From Nocardioides sp. (lineage in GTDB: Bacteria; Actinomycetota; Actinomycetes; Propionibacteriales; Nocardioidaceae), in NCBI RefSeq assembly GCF_030019515.1, contig NZ_JASEEQ010000019.1:1-64000 (forward strand): a DNA stretch of 64,000 nucleotides, given 5' to 3'. Below the pieces are notes generated by a model. That model was not told the origin of the DNA, did no database searches, and saw only the letters and a list, made by a program, of their open reading frames with translations. How positions within the stretch are numbered: the stretch's first letter is position 1; every line of letters starts with the position of its first letter. A program made the position numbers and the translations under genes. Shown here in pieces: positions 1 to 8,698 of this stretch.

Positions 1-2
1 AG

Positions 3-59
3 CTCTGGCACAGCCCCATCAACATCCAGATCGCCGACGACTACACCACGGCCGCCTGA
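3..59 (+). CDS. C-terminal end of a truncated, unidentified protein
   Basis: Only the last 18 codons and a TGA stop lie in the window; the peptide ends in ADDYTTAA. Every sense codon ends in G or C, which is typical of real coding sequence in this genome and supports the frame. The rest of the gene lies left of the window, so no function can be given. It converges on the malic enzyme gene, whose stop codon is about 44 bases away. Confidence 0.5.
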   Translation, partial: LWHSPINIQIADDYTTAA

Positions 60-102
60 ACCTCGCCGCGTCGCCTGAACGACCGGACGGGTTCGAGCTA
101 CC

Positions 103-1488
103 TCAGGCCGGCGTCGCGGCCGCGCGCACGGCGTCGGCCACGGCGGTCGCGACACGGGGGTCGAAGACCGAGGGCACGACGTAGCTGGCGTTGAGCTCCG
201 ACGGCAAGACGGCGTCCGCAATCGCGGCCGCGGCCGCGAGCATGATCTCCTGGGTGATCTCGTGAGTGCCGGCATCGAGCATCCCGCGGAAGAACCCCGG
301 GAAGGCCAACACGTTGTTGATCTGGTTCGGGTAGTCGGAGCGACCGGTCGCGACCACGGCTGCGTGCTGTCCTGCGGCGACCGGGTCGACCTCCGGATCG
401 GGGTTCGCGAGCGCGAAGACGATCGCGTTGTCGGCCATCGTCGCGATGTCGTCGCCGGTGAGCAGGTTCGGCGCGGACACGCCGATGAAGACGTCTGCCC
501 CGGCCAGGGCCTGCTGGAGCGGGCCGGCGAAGCGCTCGTGGTTGGTGTGGTCGGCGATCCACTGACGCGCCGAGTCGAGGTTCTCCTGTCCCTGGTGCAC
601 CGAGCCACCTCGGCCGCAGGCCACGATGTCGGTCGCGCCCTCGGCGTGGAGCAGCTCGATGATCGCGTGACCGGCGGCTCCCACTCCGCTGACGACGATG
701 CGCACCTCGCTCAGCTCCTTGCCCACGACCCGCAGGGCGTTGGTGAGGGCGGCGAGCACCACGATCGCCGTACCGTGCTGGTCGTCGTGGAAGACGGGTA
801 TGTCGAGCTCTGCACGCAGCCGCGCCTCGATCTCGAAGCACCGCGGCGCGGCGATGTCCTCCAGGTTGATGCCGCCGTACACCGGCGCGATCGCCTTCAC
901 GATCTCGATGATCTTCTCGGTGTCCTGGGTGTCGAGGCAGACCGGCCACGCGTCGACGTCGGCGAACTGCTTGAAGAGCGCCGCCTTGCCCTCCATCACC
1001 GGCAGGGCCGCTGCCGGGCCGATGTTGCCCAGACCCAGGACCGCCGAGCCATCGGTCACCACTGCGACCGTGTTGCGCTTGATGGTGAGCCGACGAGCAT
1101 CCTCCGGGTTCTTCGCGATGGCCAGGCACACCCGCGCGACTCCCGGGGTGTAGGCACGCGAGAGGTCGTCACGGTGCTTGAGCGGCACCTTCGACACGAC
1201 CTCGAGCTTGCCCCCGAGGTGCAGCAGGAAGGTGCGGTCGCTGACCTTGCGGACCGTCGCACCGTCCACGCGATTGAGCGCCTCGGTGATCAGGTCGGCG
1301 TGGTCCATGTCCGAGGCGTCGCAGGTGACGTCGACGACGATCCGGTCCGCGAGTGACTCGGCCACGTCGAGTGCGGTGACCGAGCCTCCGGCACCGGTGA
1401 CTGCGGCGACCACGTCTCCGGTGGCCCGTGCGGACGAGGGCACCTCCATCCGGACGGTGATCGAGTAGCCGGGACTGGGAGTTGCCAT
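103..1488 (-). CDS. NAD(P)-dependent malic enzyme with N-terminal ACT domain
   Basis: The 461-residue product is expected to decarboxylate malate to pyruvate in the cytosol with reduction of NAD(P)+. Residues 8-80 look like an ACT-type regulatory domain. The malic enzyme core follows, with YTPGVARV (113-120), TDGSAVLGLGNIGP (145-158), FHDDQHGTA and a nucleotide-binding GVGAAGHA. The ATG at 1488 is chosen over the in-frame start at 1530 because AAAGGGG lies just upstream of it and homologues start with the ACT domain. It is chromosomal and lies outside the adjacent integrated element. NAD versus NADP preference cannot be decided by eye. Confidence 0.93.
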   Translation of the reverse strand: MATPSPGYSITVRMEVPSSARATGDVVAAVTGAGGSVTALDVAESLADRIVVDVTCDASDMDHADLITEALNRVDGATVRKVSDRTFLLHLGGKLEVVSKVPLKHRDDLSRAYTPGVARVCLAIAKNPEDARRLTIKRNTVAVVTDGSAVLGLGNIGPAAALPVMEGKAALFKQFADVDAWPVCLDTQDTEKIIEIVKAIAPVYGGINLEDIAAPRCFEIEARLRAELDIPVFHDDQHGTAIVVLAALTNALRVVGKELSEVRIVVSGVGAAGHAIIELLHAEGATDIVACGRGGSVHQGQENLDSARQWIADHTNHERFAGPLQQALAGADVFIGVSAPNLLTGDDIATMADNAIVFALANPDPEVDPVAAGQHAAVVATGRSDYPNQINNVLAFPGFFRGMLDAGTHEITQEIMLAAAAAIADAVLPSELNASYVVPSVFDPRVATAVADAVRAAATPA

Positions 1489-1664
1489 GACGCCCCTTTG
1501 AACAGGTAGCTGGGAGGTATCGCTCAACACCGAGATGCGGTCTGAGCGGATACGGGTGCCGGCCGAGCGTAGCGCCGCCCGCTCTCGTGAAGATCACCCC
1601 GGGGGGAGCGCGGCGGCGAGCGTTCGATGGAGGTGGCCTCGACCACCGAACAGGTGCCGGCGGC

Positions 1665-1697
1665 GGGTGGTGCGGACGGGCTGGCCTGTAGGCCGGG
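1665..1697. repeat. attL: 33-bp copy of the rnpB 3' end
   Basis: These 33 bases match 17342-17374 exactly. The right copy forms the 3' strand of helix P1 and the tail of rnpB. This copy has no RNase P gene attached, so it is the left junction of the integrated element. Sequence to its left (1489-1664) is ordinary upstream DNA of malic enzyme. It includes a small GGTGG/CCACC hairpin at 1632-1647 that may have been the original rnpB terminator before insertion. Confidence 0.9.
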
Positions 1698-1800
1698 GAT
1701 AGACCCCGTGTAACAGATGACTGTTGACAGATGCAGACACTTGCGGGCTGACCTGCGTAAACGCTGTTGGGCGTTACCGACGGCCGTGTGCAGTTCTCGA

Positions 1801-1826
1801 CGCTCGTGCGGACTGTCTGCGGACTG
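1801..1826. other. Putative integrase arm-type sites, left end
   Basis: Two copies of TGCGGACTG start at 1807 and 1818, 11 bp apart, behind CGCTC. A nearly identical arrangement lies at 17281-17306 near the other end, in the same orientation. Paired short repeats inside both ends of a tyrosine-recombinase element are what arm-type binding sites of an integrase N-terminal domain (or Xis sites) look like. The role is inferred from position and repetition only. The surrounding 1698-1865 holds no gene. Confidence 0.5.
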
Positions 1827-1865
1827 AATCCCGACCCCGACGACCCCCAAACCGAGGAGTGAGCG

Positions 1866-2264
1866 ATGGGCTACACGCACGAGCTCGACGACGGCGATCA
1901 GCACGAAGGCTGGATCGCGATGACCTACGCCGACGGCAGGATCAGCGGCGGCACCAGCTGCGCTGCTGGCCACTACCTCGACGGGTACACCTACCTGCCG
2001 GGCGACCCCAACGACCCCCGCACCTGGGGCCAGATCGATCCGATCTACCTGCGCCCGAACAGCGAGATCACCGGATGGTTGCCCCGGTGCGCGTGCGGCT
2101 GGCTCGGCATCGAGACGCCGGTGATCGAGCCGAACGACCAGTGGCGCGAGCCCGCCGAGGACCAGGAGCACTTGATCATGGATCAGTGGCGGCTGCACCT
2201 GCGCGACGCGATCCCCGGCGCCCATCCCATGCTTCAGCTGTCGGCGCCGACGTCGAACCTGTAG
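1866..2264 (+). CDS. Hypothetical protein of the integrated element (132 aa)
   Basis: I do not recognise this protein. It is small, acidic and soluble, rich in Asp, Gly, Tyr and Trp, and begins MGYTHELDDGDQHEGW. A CAC-G pattern near residue 78 (RCACGW) and one other Cys are too few for a zinc ribbon. A good ribosome binding site (GAGGAG) precedes the ATG. It is the first gene inside the left end, so it probably belongs to the cargo or accessory set. Confidence 0.7.
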   Translation: MGYTHELDDGDQHEGWIAMTYADGRISGGTSCAAGHYLDGYTYLPGDPNDPRTWGQIDPIYLRPNSEITGWLPRCACGWLGIETPVIEPNDQWREPAEDQEHLIMDQWRLHLRDAIPGAHPMLQLSAPTSNL

Positions 2265-2339
2265 AAACAAGAGAACGGCCCCGGCCGGTGCGCGAACACC
2301 GTCCAGGGCCTCGACACCGCCTGTATAGGAGGCAACATC

Positions 2340-2561
2340 GTGACCGAATCATCTAACAACCGCCCGCCGACGGCATGCCCCACTTGGGCTAGCGCCAGGA
2401 AGACATCGGCTCGCCGCGCCGCGACCTGGCACGAGTCGGAGCACTTCTCACTCACCACGCCCGAGGGCGCACGCGCGTGCGTGCTCGAGCAGGCCGACGG
2501 CCTCACCGACGGATCCGGGGACCTGCCGGTGAACCTCGTCGACGAGGAGGCCGTGCGGTGA
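2340..2561 (+). CDS. Hypothetical small protein (73 aa)
   Basis: The GTG start follows AGGAGG with seven bases of spacing. The stop overlaps the next start as GTGA, so the two genes are translationally coupled. The product has no membrane segment or known motif; its first 30 residues are basic and Ser/Thr-rich, and the rest is acidic. Function unknown. Confidence 0.6.
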   Translation: MTESSNNRPPTACPTWASARKTSARRAATWHESEHFSLTTPEGARACVLEQADGLTDGSGDLPVNLVDEEAVR

Positions 2562-3082
2562 GCAGCACGAAGGTCCAGGTGCCGGCGCTGTGCTGCACGT
2601 GCGGCGCCGTCCGGACGATGGCCCGGACCGGGGCCTGGTGGAAGGGGCTGCGGTGCACCCGCTGCAAGGTGGTCACCACGCACGCCTGTGTCGACGTGGG
2701 GGGCGAGAGCTACGGCACCTGGTACGACCACGCGCTTGCGGACAACAGAGCCTTCAACAGGCTCCTGGACGATCTGGCGGGCCGCGGGGTGGACGTACGC
2801 TGGGCGCACGATGAGGCGCTTGACGACCCGCTGGCCTGGGCTGCCGAGGGCATCCCCGGCGTGCCGCCGGGCGGTGAATCGCTGCTCGAGCTCCACCAGT
2901 ACCGCGACGGGGAGCGGACCTGGTTCAAGCTCGTGATCGACGCGAGGGTCGCCCGCGACCGGCTGCTCGACCGGCTCAAGCGCGCCGCGGACGCCATCGA
3001 CGCACCGGACCGCTGGCCGGTGCCGTGGGTCGCCAGAGACGGCTACGACTGGCGCGGGGGAGCGATGGGCAGGCGGTGCTGA
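2558..3082 (+). CDS. Hypothetical protein with N-terminal zinc-ribbon-like cysteines (174 aa)
   Basis: I start it at the GTG overlapping the previous stop rather than at the upstream in-frame ATG (2477), whose extra codons give an arginine-rich out-of-frame-looking peptide. The N-terminus carries CCTCG and CTRC about 20 residues apart, a likely four-cysteine zinc site. The rest has mixed charge and many Trp and Asp (for example RWAHDEALDDPLAW). No enzymatic motif is recognisable. It is coupled to the gene before it and is likely element cargo. Confidence 0.68.
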   Translation: MSSTKVQVPALCCTCGAVRTMARTGAWWKGLRCTRCKVVTTHACVDVGGESYGTWYDHALADNRAFNRLLDDLAGRGVDVRWAHDEALDDPLAWAAEGIPGVPPGGESLLELHQYRDGERTWFKLVIDARVARDRLLDRLKRAADAIDAPDRWPVPWVARDGYDWRGGAMGRRC

Positions 3083-3158
3083 GCGAAGGTTGGCGCGGTC
3101 TAGCCGATGAGAGCGCCGCTGGTCGACGGTCGGGAGCGGTGTCTGCTGTGCTGGCGCC

Positions 3159-3605
3159 ATGACAAGCTCACTGACCCTCGCCGCGGTGGCCTACAAGATG
3201 TCCGGCGCGGTGGCGGCCACCGGCATCGGAGAGGCCTCAATCAAGAGCGCGGTGTACCGCGGCGAGCTGGTCGCGCACTACGTCGGGACCAAGATGGTGT
3301 TCCGGGCCCTCGACCTCGACGAATGGGTCGCCACGCTGCCCGAGGAGCGCGCCGGTCCGACGGGGAAGCGCCGGCCCGGTTCGTCGCCGCTCGCGTTGCC
3401 CGCGGTGTCCTACGGGATGGCCGGCGCCGTCGCGGCCTCCGGGATCGGCGAGACCTCGATCAAGCGGGCGATCGCGGACGGCGAGCTGGTAGGTCACTAC
3501 CTCGGCAGGAAGATCGTCATCCGGGCCGCCGACCTCGACGAGTGGGTGCAGTCCCTGCCCACCGAGTCCCCCCGGGAGCGACCGGTGCAGATCTTCGACC
3601 TCTGA
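3159..3605 (+). CDS. DNA-binding protein with two tandem Xis/MerR-type helix-turn-helix units
   Basis: The 148-residue protein is an internal duplication. Residues about 11-62 and 79-130 align almost throughout: SGAVAATGIGEASIK with AGAVAASGIGETSIK, then RGELVAHYVG with DGELVGHYLG, then LDLDEWVATLP with ADLDEWVQSLP. Each unit has the fold signature of small excisionase/MerR-like DNA-binding domains. A single chain could therefore bind two half-sites without dimerising. It may act in excision, copy control or regulation of the neighbouring cargo. The ribosome binding site is weak. Confidence 0.75.
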   Translation: MTSSLTLAAVAYKMSGAVAATGIGEASIKSAVYRGELVAHYVGTKMVFRALDLDEWVATLPEERAGPTGKRRPGSSPLALPAVSYGMAGAVAASGIGETSIKRAIADGELVGHYLGRKIVIRAADLDEWVQSLPTESPRERPVQIFDL

Positions 3606-3645
3606 TCCGGGTGGGGTGTCGGCGACAGGATCTACGGTCGTGAGC

Positions 3646-4707
3646 ATGCGACTGCATCGGTTGGCGATGGTTGAGCTCCGCCCGACCCCGCGATACCTCC
3701 GACGCTGGACGTGGACGAGCGGCCAGCCGAACGTCCAGGTATCGGTCCGCGGGTTCGTCGGGCCCGAAGACCTGGCGGGTCGGCCCGACCCACAGCACGG
3801 GCTGTCCGTGAGCTGGCATCGGCCGGTTCAGGACACCCCTGGACAGGTGCTCTTGTGCGCCTCGACTGATGTAGACCTCGACCTCGGAGGCCCTGCGGTG
3901 GCTATCAACGGCGACGTGACCAAGGACGCTGAGTCCGCTCTCACCGAGGCGGCCGACGTCCTCGCCATCACCTCTCAAGCGAGGCACGAGGTCTACTCGC
4001 CGCGGCCGTACGTCTTCCTCGAGCCGACCACAGACGAAGAGCGCCGTCAGCTCGCTGGGATCGAACGGATCGGCCTACCGCCGCTGCGACCCGGCCCGGC
4101 GCGGCTCGCCCCTGGTGCGCACGTCAACATCGACTTCCGGACACTCCTGGCGGATCGACCGGTCGGGATCGCGCTCCTGGGCGCGGCCCTGTCTGCCGGT
4201 CACGGCGTCGCCAAGCTCCACGACCTGATGCGCGTCTTCGAGAACGCGTTCGCGTGCGCCGGCGTGAAGCTCCTGGTCGACCCGCTGACTGACTTCCTCA
4301 AGAGCTACCCGTGGGACCTCGGGTACACCCGCGATGAGGTGCGGTCCTGGATCAAGGAACTTCGCAACCCAGCGACGCACGCCGACCTCACGCAAGCCCG
4401 CACTGTCCTGTTGGACCCCGACATCGAGCCGTACCTACCCCGAGTCGAGCAGGCCGCCTACGACGTCCTCTTCAACAAGCGCGACTGGCACAAACGGGAC
4501 AGCGCGCGGCTCGACCGCTGGCACTTCAAGTCGATGATCCGCCGCGACGGCTCGGCCATCGTCTCGGAGGGCGGTGAGCTGCAGGTCTTCGATCAGTGGG
4601 ACCACCTGAACGTCTTCCGGCTCAAGGAGGCGTATCACATCACCGAGGACACCCTGCCTGATGGCTGGCGCGGCCTGGACTGGTACGGCGCTGACTCCGG
4701 GGCCTAA
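3646..4707 (+). CDS. HEPN-like protein with R-N-x3-H motif; candidate defence or toxin protein
   Basis: The product is 353 residues long from the ATG at 3646. A GTG start at 3616 is possible, but a TACGGT -10-like box at 3633-3638 favours a leaderless ATG. Residues 240-245 read RNPATH, the R-N-x3-H signature of HEPN RNases. It sits on a helix (EVRSWIKELRNPATHADL), preceded by a predicted helical stretch (LHDLMRVFENAFACAG). The first 150 residues are beta-rich and unrecognised, an arrangement reminiscent of ApeA-type abortive-infection proteins. It stands alone without an obvious antitoxin. RNase activity is inference from the motif. Confidence 0.65.
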   Translation: MRLHRLAMVELRPTPRYLRRWTWTSGQPNVQVSVRGFVGPEDLAGRPDPQHGLSVSWHRPVQDTPGQVLLCASTDVDLDLGGPAVAINGDVTKDAESALTEAADVLAITSQARHEVYSPRPYVFLEPTTDEERRQLAGIERIGLPPLRPGPARLAPGAHVNIDFRTLLADRPVGIALLGAALSAGHGVAKLHDLMRVFENAFACAGVKLLVDPLTDFLKSYPWDLGYTRDEVRSWIKELRNPATHADLTQARTVLLDPDIEPYLPRVEQAAYDVLFNKRDWHKRDSARLDRWHFKSMIRRDGSAIVSEGGELQVFDQWDHLNVFRLKEAYHITEDTLPDGWRGLDWYGADSGA

Positions 4708-4726
4708 ACTCGCGACCGAGCACTGC

Positions 4727-4963
4727 TCAGACCTCGTCGATCGGGCGCGGCCGGTAGCGCTCGGGGTCGTAGTCGACCTGGTCCATCAGGTTTTCGACCG
4801 CGTAGGTCAGCAGGTCGAGCTGGCCGAGGATGAACGTCAGGTTCTCGCCGACGTTGGCCCTCCAGTAGCCGTCCGTCATCTTGCTCTCGAGGACGATGTT
4901 CGTGATCCGGTTGTGCGTCTCCGCGAACGCGGCTCGGAACGGGTGGTCTTCCGGGTAGGGCAT
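4727..4963 (-). CDS. Hypothetical small protein downstream of the tape measure gene (78 aa)
   Basis: It is a short acidic helical protein (starts MPYPEDHPFRAAF, ends RPRPIDEV) with no known motif. It begins 14 bases after the tape measure stop, with GAGGAG-like sequence before the ATG, so it is probably the last gene of the minus-strand operon. In tailed phages this position normally holds tail tip or baseplate genes; nothing of that kind is present here. A plus-strand cargo gene converges on it. Confidence 0.6.
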   Translation of the reverse strand: MPYPEDHPFRAAFAETHNRITNIVLESKMTDGYWRANVGENLTFILGQLDLLTYAVENLMDQVDYDPERYRPRPIDEV

Positions 4964-4977
4964 GTGCTTTCTCCTCG

Positions 4978-7900
4978 TCAGGGGCGCCGGCCGCGGCGCC
5001 GGCCGCCGGCCCGCTCATAGGCGTCGATGTGCTTGGCGAGGGTGCGGCCGATCTCCTCGCTGCTCGCTCCGACCGGAACGGTGACCGTGATGTTGTACGT
5101 GTTGCCGCCGGCGCTCGGCTGGGTGACCTGGCGCATGTAGGCGTCCAGGGCCGGGGTCCGGCTGGTGTGCGTGGCGGGAACCGACGACCGGTTGGCCGTG
5201 TTCGGCGCCGACGTCTTGCCGATGCCGAGCTGCTTGCTGATCCGGTCGATCAGCCGGTCGGCCAGGTGGTCGGCGATCTTGTCGAGCTTGCGCTCCCGGC
5301 GCTTGAGGCCCGCCACGATGCCCTCGGCCGCGCGGATCCCGGCGCCGTACAGAGACTGCGCGGCGGAGTCGCCGAGCCCCGCGCCGGCCTGGGAGATCTG
5401 GGCGGTCAGGGAGTTGACCTGGGCGACGGCCGCGGCCCCGCCGGAGGCGATGGCCTGCGCGGTGGCCAGCGCGCCCTCCAGGTCACCCTGAGCGGCCTGC
5501 TCGAGCAGCTGGCGCAGGCTGGTCTTGTTCAGCTTGCCCTTCAGCTTCTCGATGATCGCGGTGAACTGGTCGGCGACCTCGGCGCGGGCAGCCAGCTGGG
5601 AGAGCAGCGCCGGGAGTGTCACCGCGGTGCCGCCACCGGTGGTGCCGAGCCCAACCACGGAGCCGTAGGTCTGGAAGCCGGTCTTGACGCTGGCGGCGAA
5701 CTGCCGCGAGCGCTGGATCAGCGCCTTGTACTTCTCCTGCGCCTTGTCGAGCCGCTTGGCGATCCGGTCCTGCAGCTTCCCGTTGGCGCGCAACGCGGCA
5801 CCCTCGGCCTTCAGGCTCTTGAGCAGCGCCTTGCGCCGGTCGGCCTGCTTCTTGCCGTCCAGGCGCTTCTCGATCAGGTCGCGCAGCTTGTCCAGCGCGC
5901 GCTTGATGCCCTCCGAGCCGCGGGTCACGTTCTTGGTGAAGCCCTGCAGGAGGCCGTCGGCCAGCGGCTTGCCGACCTTGTCCTCCATCTCCTTGGACGG
6001 GGAGTGGATCCGGCCGGCGGCGCGCGCGGCGGCCACGGCCTGGCGCACGGCGGAGGCCGCCTCAGCGGCCAGCGCGGCGGCGGTGCCGGAGAAGCCGGTG
6101 AAGATGCCGGACTTCAGGTTGGCGCCCACCTGGGTGCCGCCGTCGGTGGCCCAGCGCTTCGAGGTCGTGAGGCTGGACCGCAGCGCGGCGTTGAATCCGG
6201 TCAAGTCGGGACGGGCCTTGCCTGTGCCCTTCTTGAGGCTGTCGGAGACCTCGGTGGCGGCCGTGATGGCCTGGCGCTTGGCGTTCAGGGAGAACTGCTG
6301 GACCGAACGGAGCGCAGGCTTCATCTCCGGCTTGGCGTCACCCAGATGATTCAGCTCGCGGATCACGCGCTGGATGTCCGTGACGGACTCCTTCGCCCCG
6401 AGCGTCTTCAGGACCGTGCGGATCTGCTTCCGGTCCTGCACCTTGACCAGACCGCGGAGGACGCCGGCGATCTGACGCTCGCCCTCCGGCCAACCGCTCA
6501 TGTCGATGCGGCTGACGATCTTGCGGCGGGTCGCCTGGTCGATGTTCTTGAGCGCGCGGCCGAACTCGCCGTTCGCGATGGCGGCCTCTCGGGCTGCGGC
6601 CTGGTCGCGCTTGAACTCCTCGGTGGTGGCGCCGAGTGCGTTCTTCAGGGTGGTCAGGTCGACGGCGCCTTGGTTCAGGTAGCCCGGCATCACGCCGACC
6701 GACTTTGCCCAGCGCACCTGCTGCCGCTCGGCGGACTTCAGCGCACGGTCGACGCGCTTGACGGCGCCCTCCTGGCCCAGCGTGGCAGCCACCAAATCGC
6801 GGGAGGAGAGGCCGAGCCGGCGACCTGCCTCGAAGGCTCCGGACTGCTGCAGCGAGAGCCGCGCAACGTCGTTGGCGGCCCGGGTGGCGGCACCGGAGAC
6901 CCGGTTCAGGGACCCGGCGAAGTCCTCGACCTTCGGCTTGGCGAACTGCAGGCTGTCGCCGGCCTTCTTCCCTGCGGTGCCCACGGCCAGGATGGCGCCG
7001 GCCAGACCGCCCACGGCCGCACCGATCGGACCGCCCATCGAGAACCCGAGCAGCGCACCGCCGCCCACGGACTCGAGGGTCTTGAGCCCTTCGTTGGTCT
7101 CGCCGGCCGCGCGGGTCAGCGCGACCATGCCGCCGATCCCGGCCGCGGCCTTCGCCGCGCCGCTGAGTCGCTGCATCATCGTCGACGTGGCCTGTGCTCG
7201 GGTGGCGGTGTCCTGCATCTCCAACTTGAGGACGCGCAGGTAGGTGATCTGGTTCTGGACCGCTGCCGTCGCGGTGGTGACGCCCGCGGTCATGCGCGGC
7301 AGGATCAGCGCGGCAAGGGCGGCCTGGACGCCGATCTCCTTCACAGGGCCGGGCAGACCGTTGAGCGCGTCGCCGGCGGTCTTGGCCGCCTTGGCCGTGC
7401 CGTCAACGAGCGGCAGGAGGTCCGCGAGCGCGGGGACTGTCGTGTCCTTGATGTACTTGCCCGCGCTCAGCGCGAACTCGCCCAGAGACTCGAGCGCCGG
7501 GCCGAGCCGCTTCCCGGCAGCGGTGGCCGCGGCGACTATCTCGTCCTTGTTCTCGGCCAGGTAGGAGGCGACCGACTGCAGCCGCTTGTCCAGGGCCGGG
7601 GAGAAGCGCCGGTAGAGCTCCTGGACCGTGGTGACGGTCTGGGCCTTCAGGGACGACAGCGTGCCCGCTAGGCCCTTCGTGGCGGACTCCGCGAGCTTCT
7701 GGGCAGCCCCGGCACGCTTGACACCCTTGGTGTACTCCGCCAGGCCCTTGGTGCCGTTCTTGAGGATCACCTGGGCGCCGGTGATGCCGATCTTGCCGAA
7801 GATGGCCTTCAGGTTCGCGTTCTGCTGCTCCTGGCTCAGCCGGCCCAGGCCGCGGTTCAGCTGGTCGATGAGACCGGGCAGCGGTCGCATGTTGCCCTGG

Positions 7901-8631
7901 GCGTCGTACACCTGCACGTTGAGTGCCTTCAGCGCGTTCGCCGCGGCCGGGGTCGGGGCCTGCAGGTTGAGCAGGAACGACCGGAACGCCGTACCGGCCT
8001 GGGAGGCCTTGATCCCGGAGTTGGCCAGCTCGGCGAGGATCGCGTTCGTCTGGTCGAGCGAGACCCCGGCCTTGGCGGCCAGCGGGGAGACGTACTTGAA
8101 CGACTCGGCGAGGTCGGTGACGTCGGCCGAGGAGATGTTCGCGGCGTTCGCCAGGCCGTTGGCGATCCGGCTCGCGGCCTTCGCCTTGAGCCCGAACGTG
8201 TTCAGCGTGTTCGCGACCAGCATCGAGGCGTCGGCCACCTCGAGCTCCCCGGCCTTCGCCAGGACCATCGTGCCTCGCACGGCCCGCAGCGAGCTGTCCA
8301 ACGATAGGCCCGACTTGGTCAGCTCGACGACACCGAGCGCGGCGTCAGAGGCGGTCTGGCCGTACTTGGCGAAGACGCCCGCGTTCTTCTCGATGCGCTG
8401 GGCGGCGCGGTCGATCTGCTTGTCCGTGCTGTCGGTCAGGGCCTGAATCTTGTTCAGCGCGCTGACGTAGGTCGCGCCGGCGCGGCCTGCTGCGGCGCCG
8501 AGCCTGACCAGGCTCCCGACGGCGAAGGCCCCGGCGATGAGCTTCCCGGTGCGGCTGGCCTGGCGGCCCATGAGCCCGTAGGAGCGGGCGGTGAGGGCAG
8601 CCTCGGCGCGCGCCTGACGGCCGTTGGCCAA
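4978..8631 (-). CDS. Phage tail tape measure protein
   Basis: The 1,217-residue product has the TP901-type tape measure domain near the N-terminus: LTDSTDKQIDRAA, then FAKYGQTASDAALGVVELTKS and ELANSGIKASQAGTAFRSFL. Long Ala-rich helices, a hydrophobic Gly/Ala stretch about 520-550 and coiled coils follow. Tape measure proteins set tail length and enter the host membrane during DNA injection. The called start is TTG at 8631, but coding-like sequence (VVIAGPIRIAIL) continues upstream to a stop at 8677-8679. A one-base change in the G6 run at 8667-8672 would join it to a TTG at 8680. No other tail gene is nearby. Confidence 0.9.
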   Translation of the reverse strand: MANGRQARAEAALTARSYGLMGRQASRTGKLIAGAFAVGSLVRLGAAAGRAGATYVSALNKIQALTDSTDKQIDRAAQRIEKNAGVFAKYGQTASDAALGVVELTKSGLSLDSSLRAVRGTMVLAKAGELEVADASMLVANTLNTFGLKAKAASRIANGLANAANISSADVTDLAESFKYVSPLAAKAGVSLDQTNAILAELANSGIKASQAGTAFRSFLLNLQAPTPAAANALKALNVQVYDAQGNMRPLPGLIDQLNRGLGRLSQEQQNANLKAIFGKIGITGAQVILKNGTKGLAEYTKGVKRAGAAQKLAESATKGLAGTLSSLKAQTVTTVQELYRRFSPALDKRLQSVASYLAENKDEIVAAATAAGKRLGPALESLGEFALSAGKYIKDTTVPALADLLPLVDGTAKAAKTAGDALNGLPGPVKEIGVQAALAALILPRMTAGVTTATAAVQNQITYLRVLKLEMQDTATRAQATSTMMQRLSGAAKAAAGIGGMVALTRAAGETNEGLKTLESVGGGALLGFSMGGPIGAAVGGLAGAILAVGTAGKKAGDSLQFAKPKVEDFAGSLNRVSGAATRAANDVARLSLQQSGAFEAGRRLGLSSRDLVAATLGQEGAVKRVDRALKSAERQQVRWAKSVGVMPGYLNQGAVDLTTLKNALGATTEEFKRDQAAAREAAIANGEFGRALKNIDQATRRKIVSRIDMSGWPEGERQIAGVLRGLVKVQDRKQIRTVLKTLGAKESVTDIQRVIRELNHLGDAKPEMKPALRSVQQFSLNAKRQAITAATEVSDSLKKGTGKARPDLTGFNAALRSSLTTSKRWATDGGTQVGANLKSGIFTGFSGTAAALAAEAASAVRQAVAAARAAGRIHSPSKEMEDKVGKPLADGLLQGFTKNVTRGSEGIKRALDKLRDLIEKRLDGKKQADRRKALLKSLKAEGAALRANGKLQDRIAKRLDKAQEKYKALIQRSRQFAASVKTGFQTYGSVVGLGTTGGGTAVTLPALLSQLAARAEVADQFTAIIEKLKGKLNKTSLRQLLEQAAQGDLEGALATAQAIASGGAAAVAQVNSLTAQISQAGAGLGDSAAQSLYGAGIRAAEGIVAGLKRRERKLDKIADHLADRLIDRISKQLGIGKTSAPNTANRSSVPATHTSRTPALDAYMRQVTQPSAGGNTYNITVTVPVGASSEEIGRTLAKHIDAYERAGGRRRGRRP

Positions 8632-8698
8632 GATGGCGATGCGGATCGGCCCGGCGATGACTACTGCCCCCCTCGGTCAAGGTGGGCGACCGCGCGCG

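Noticed and set aside
5029..7671. An 880-codon open frame on the plus strand
   Set aside because: It is the antisense shadow of the tape measure gene. Its arginine/glycine-rich composition and lack of motifs are typical of GC-rich shadow frames.
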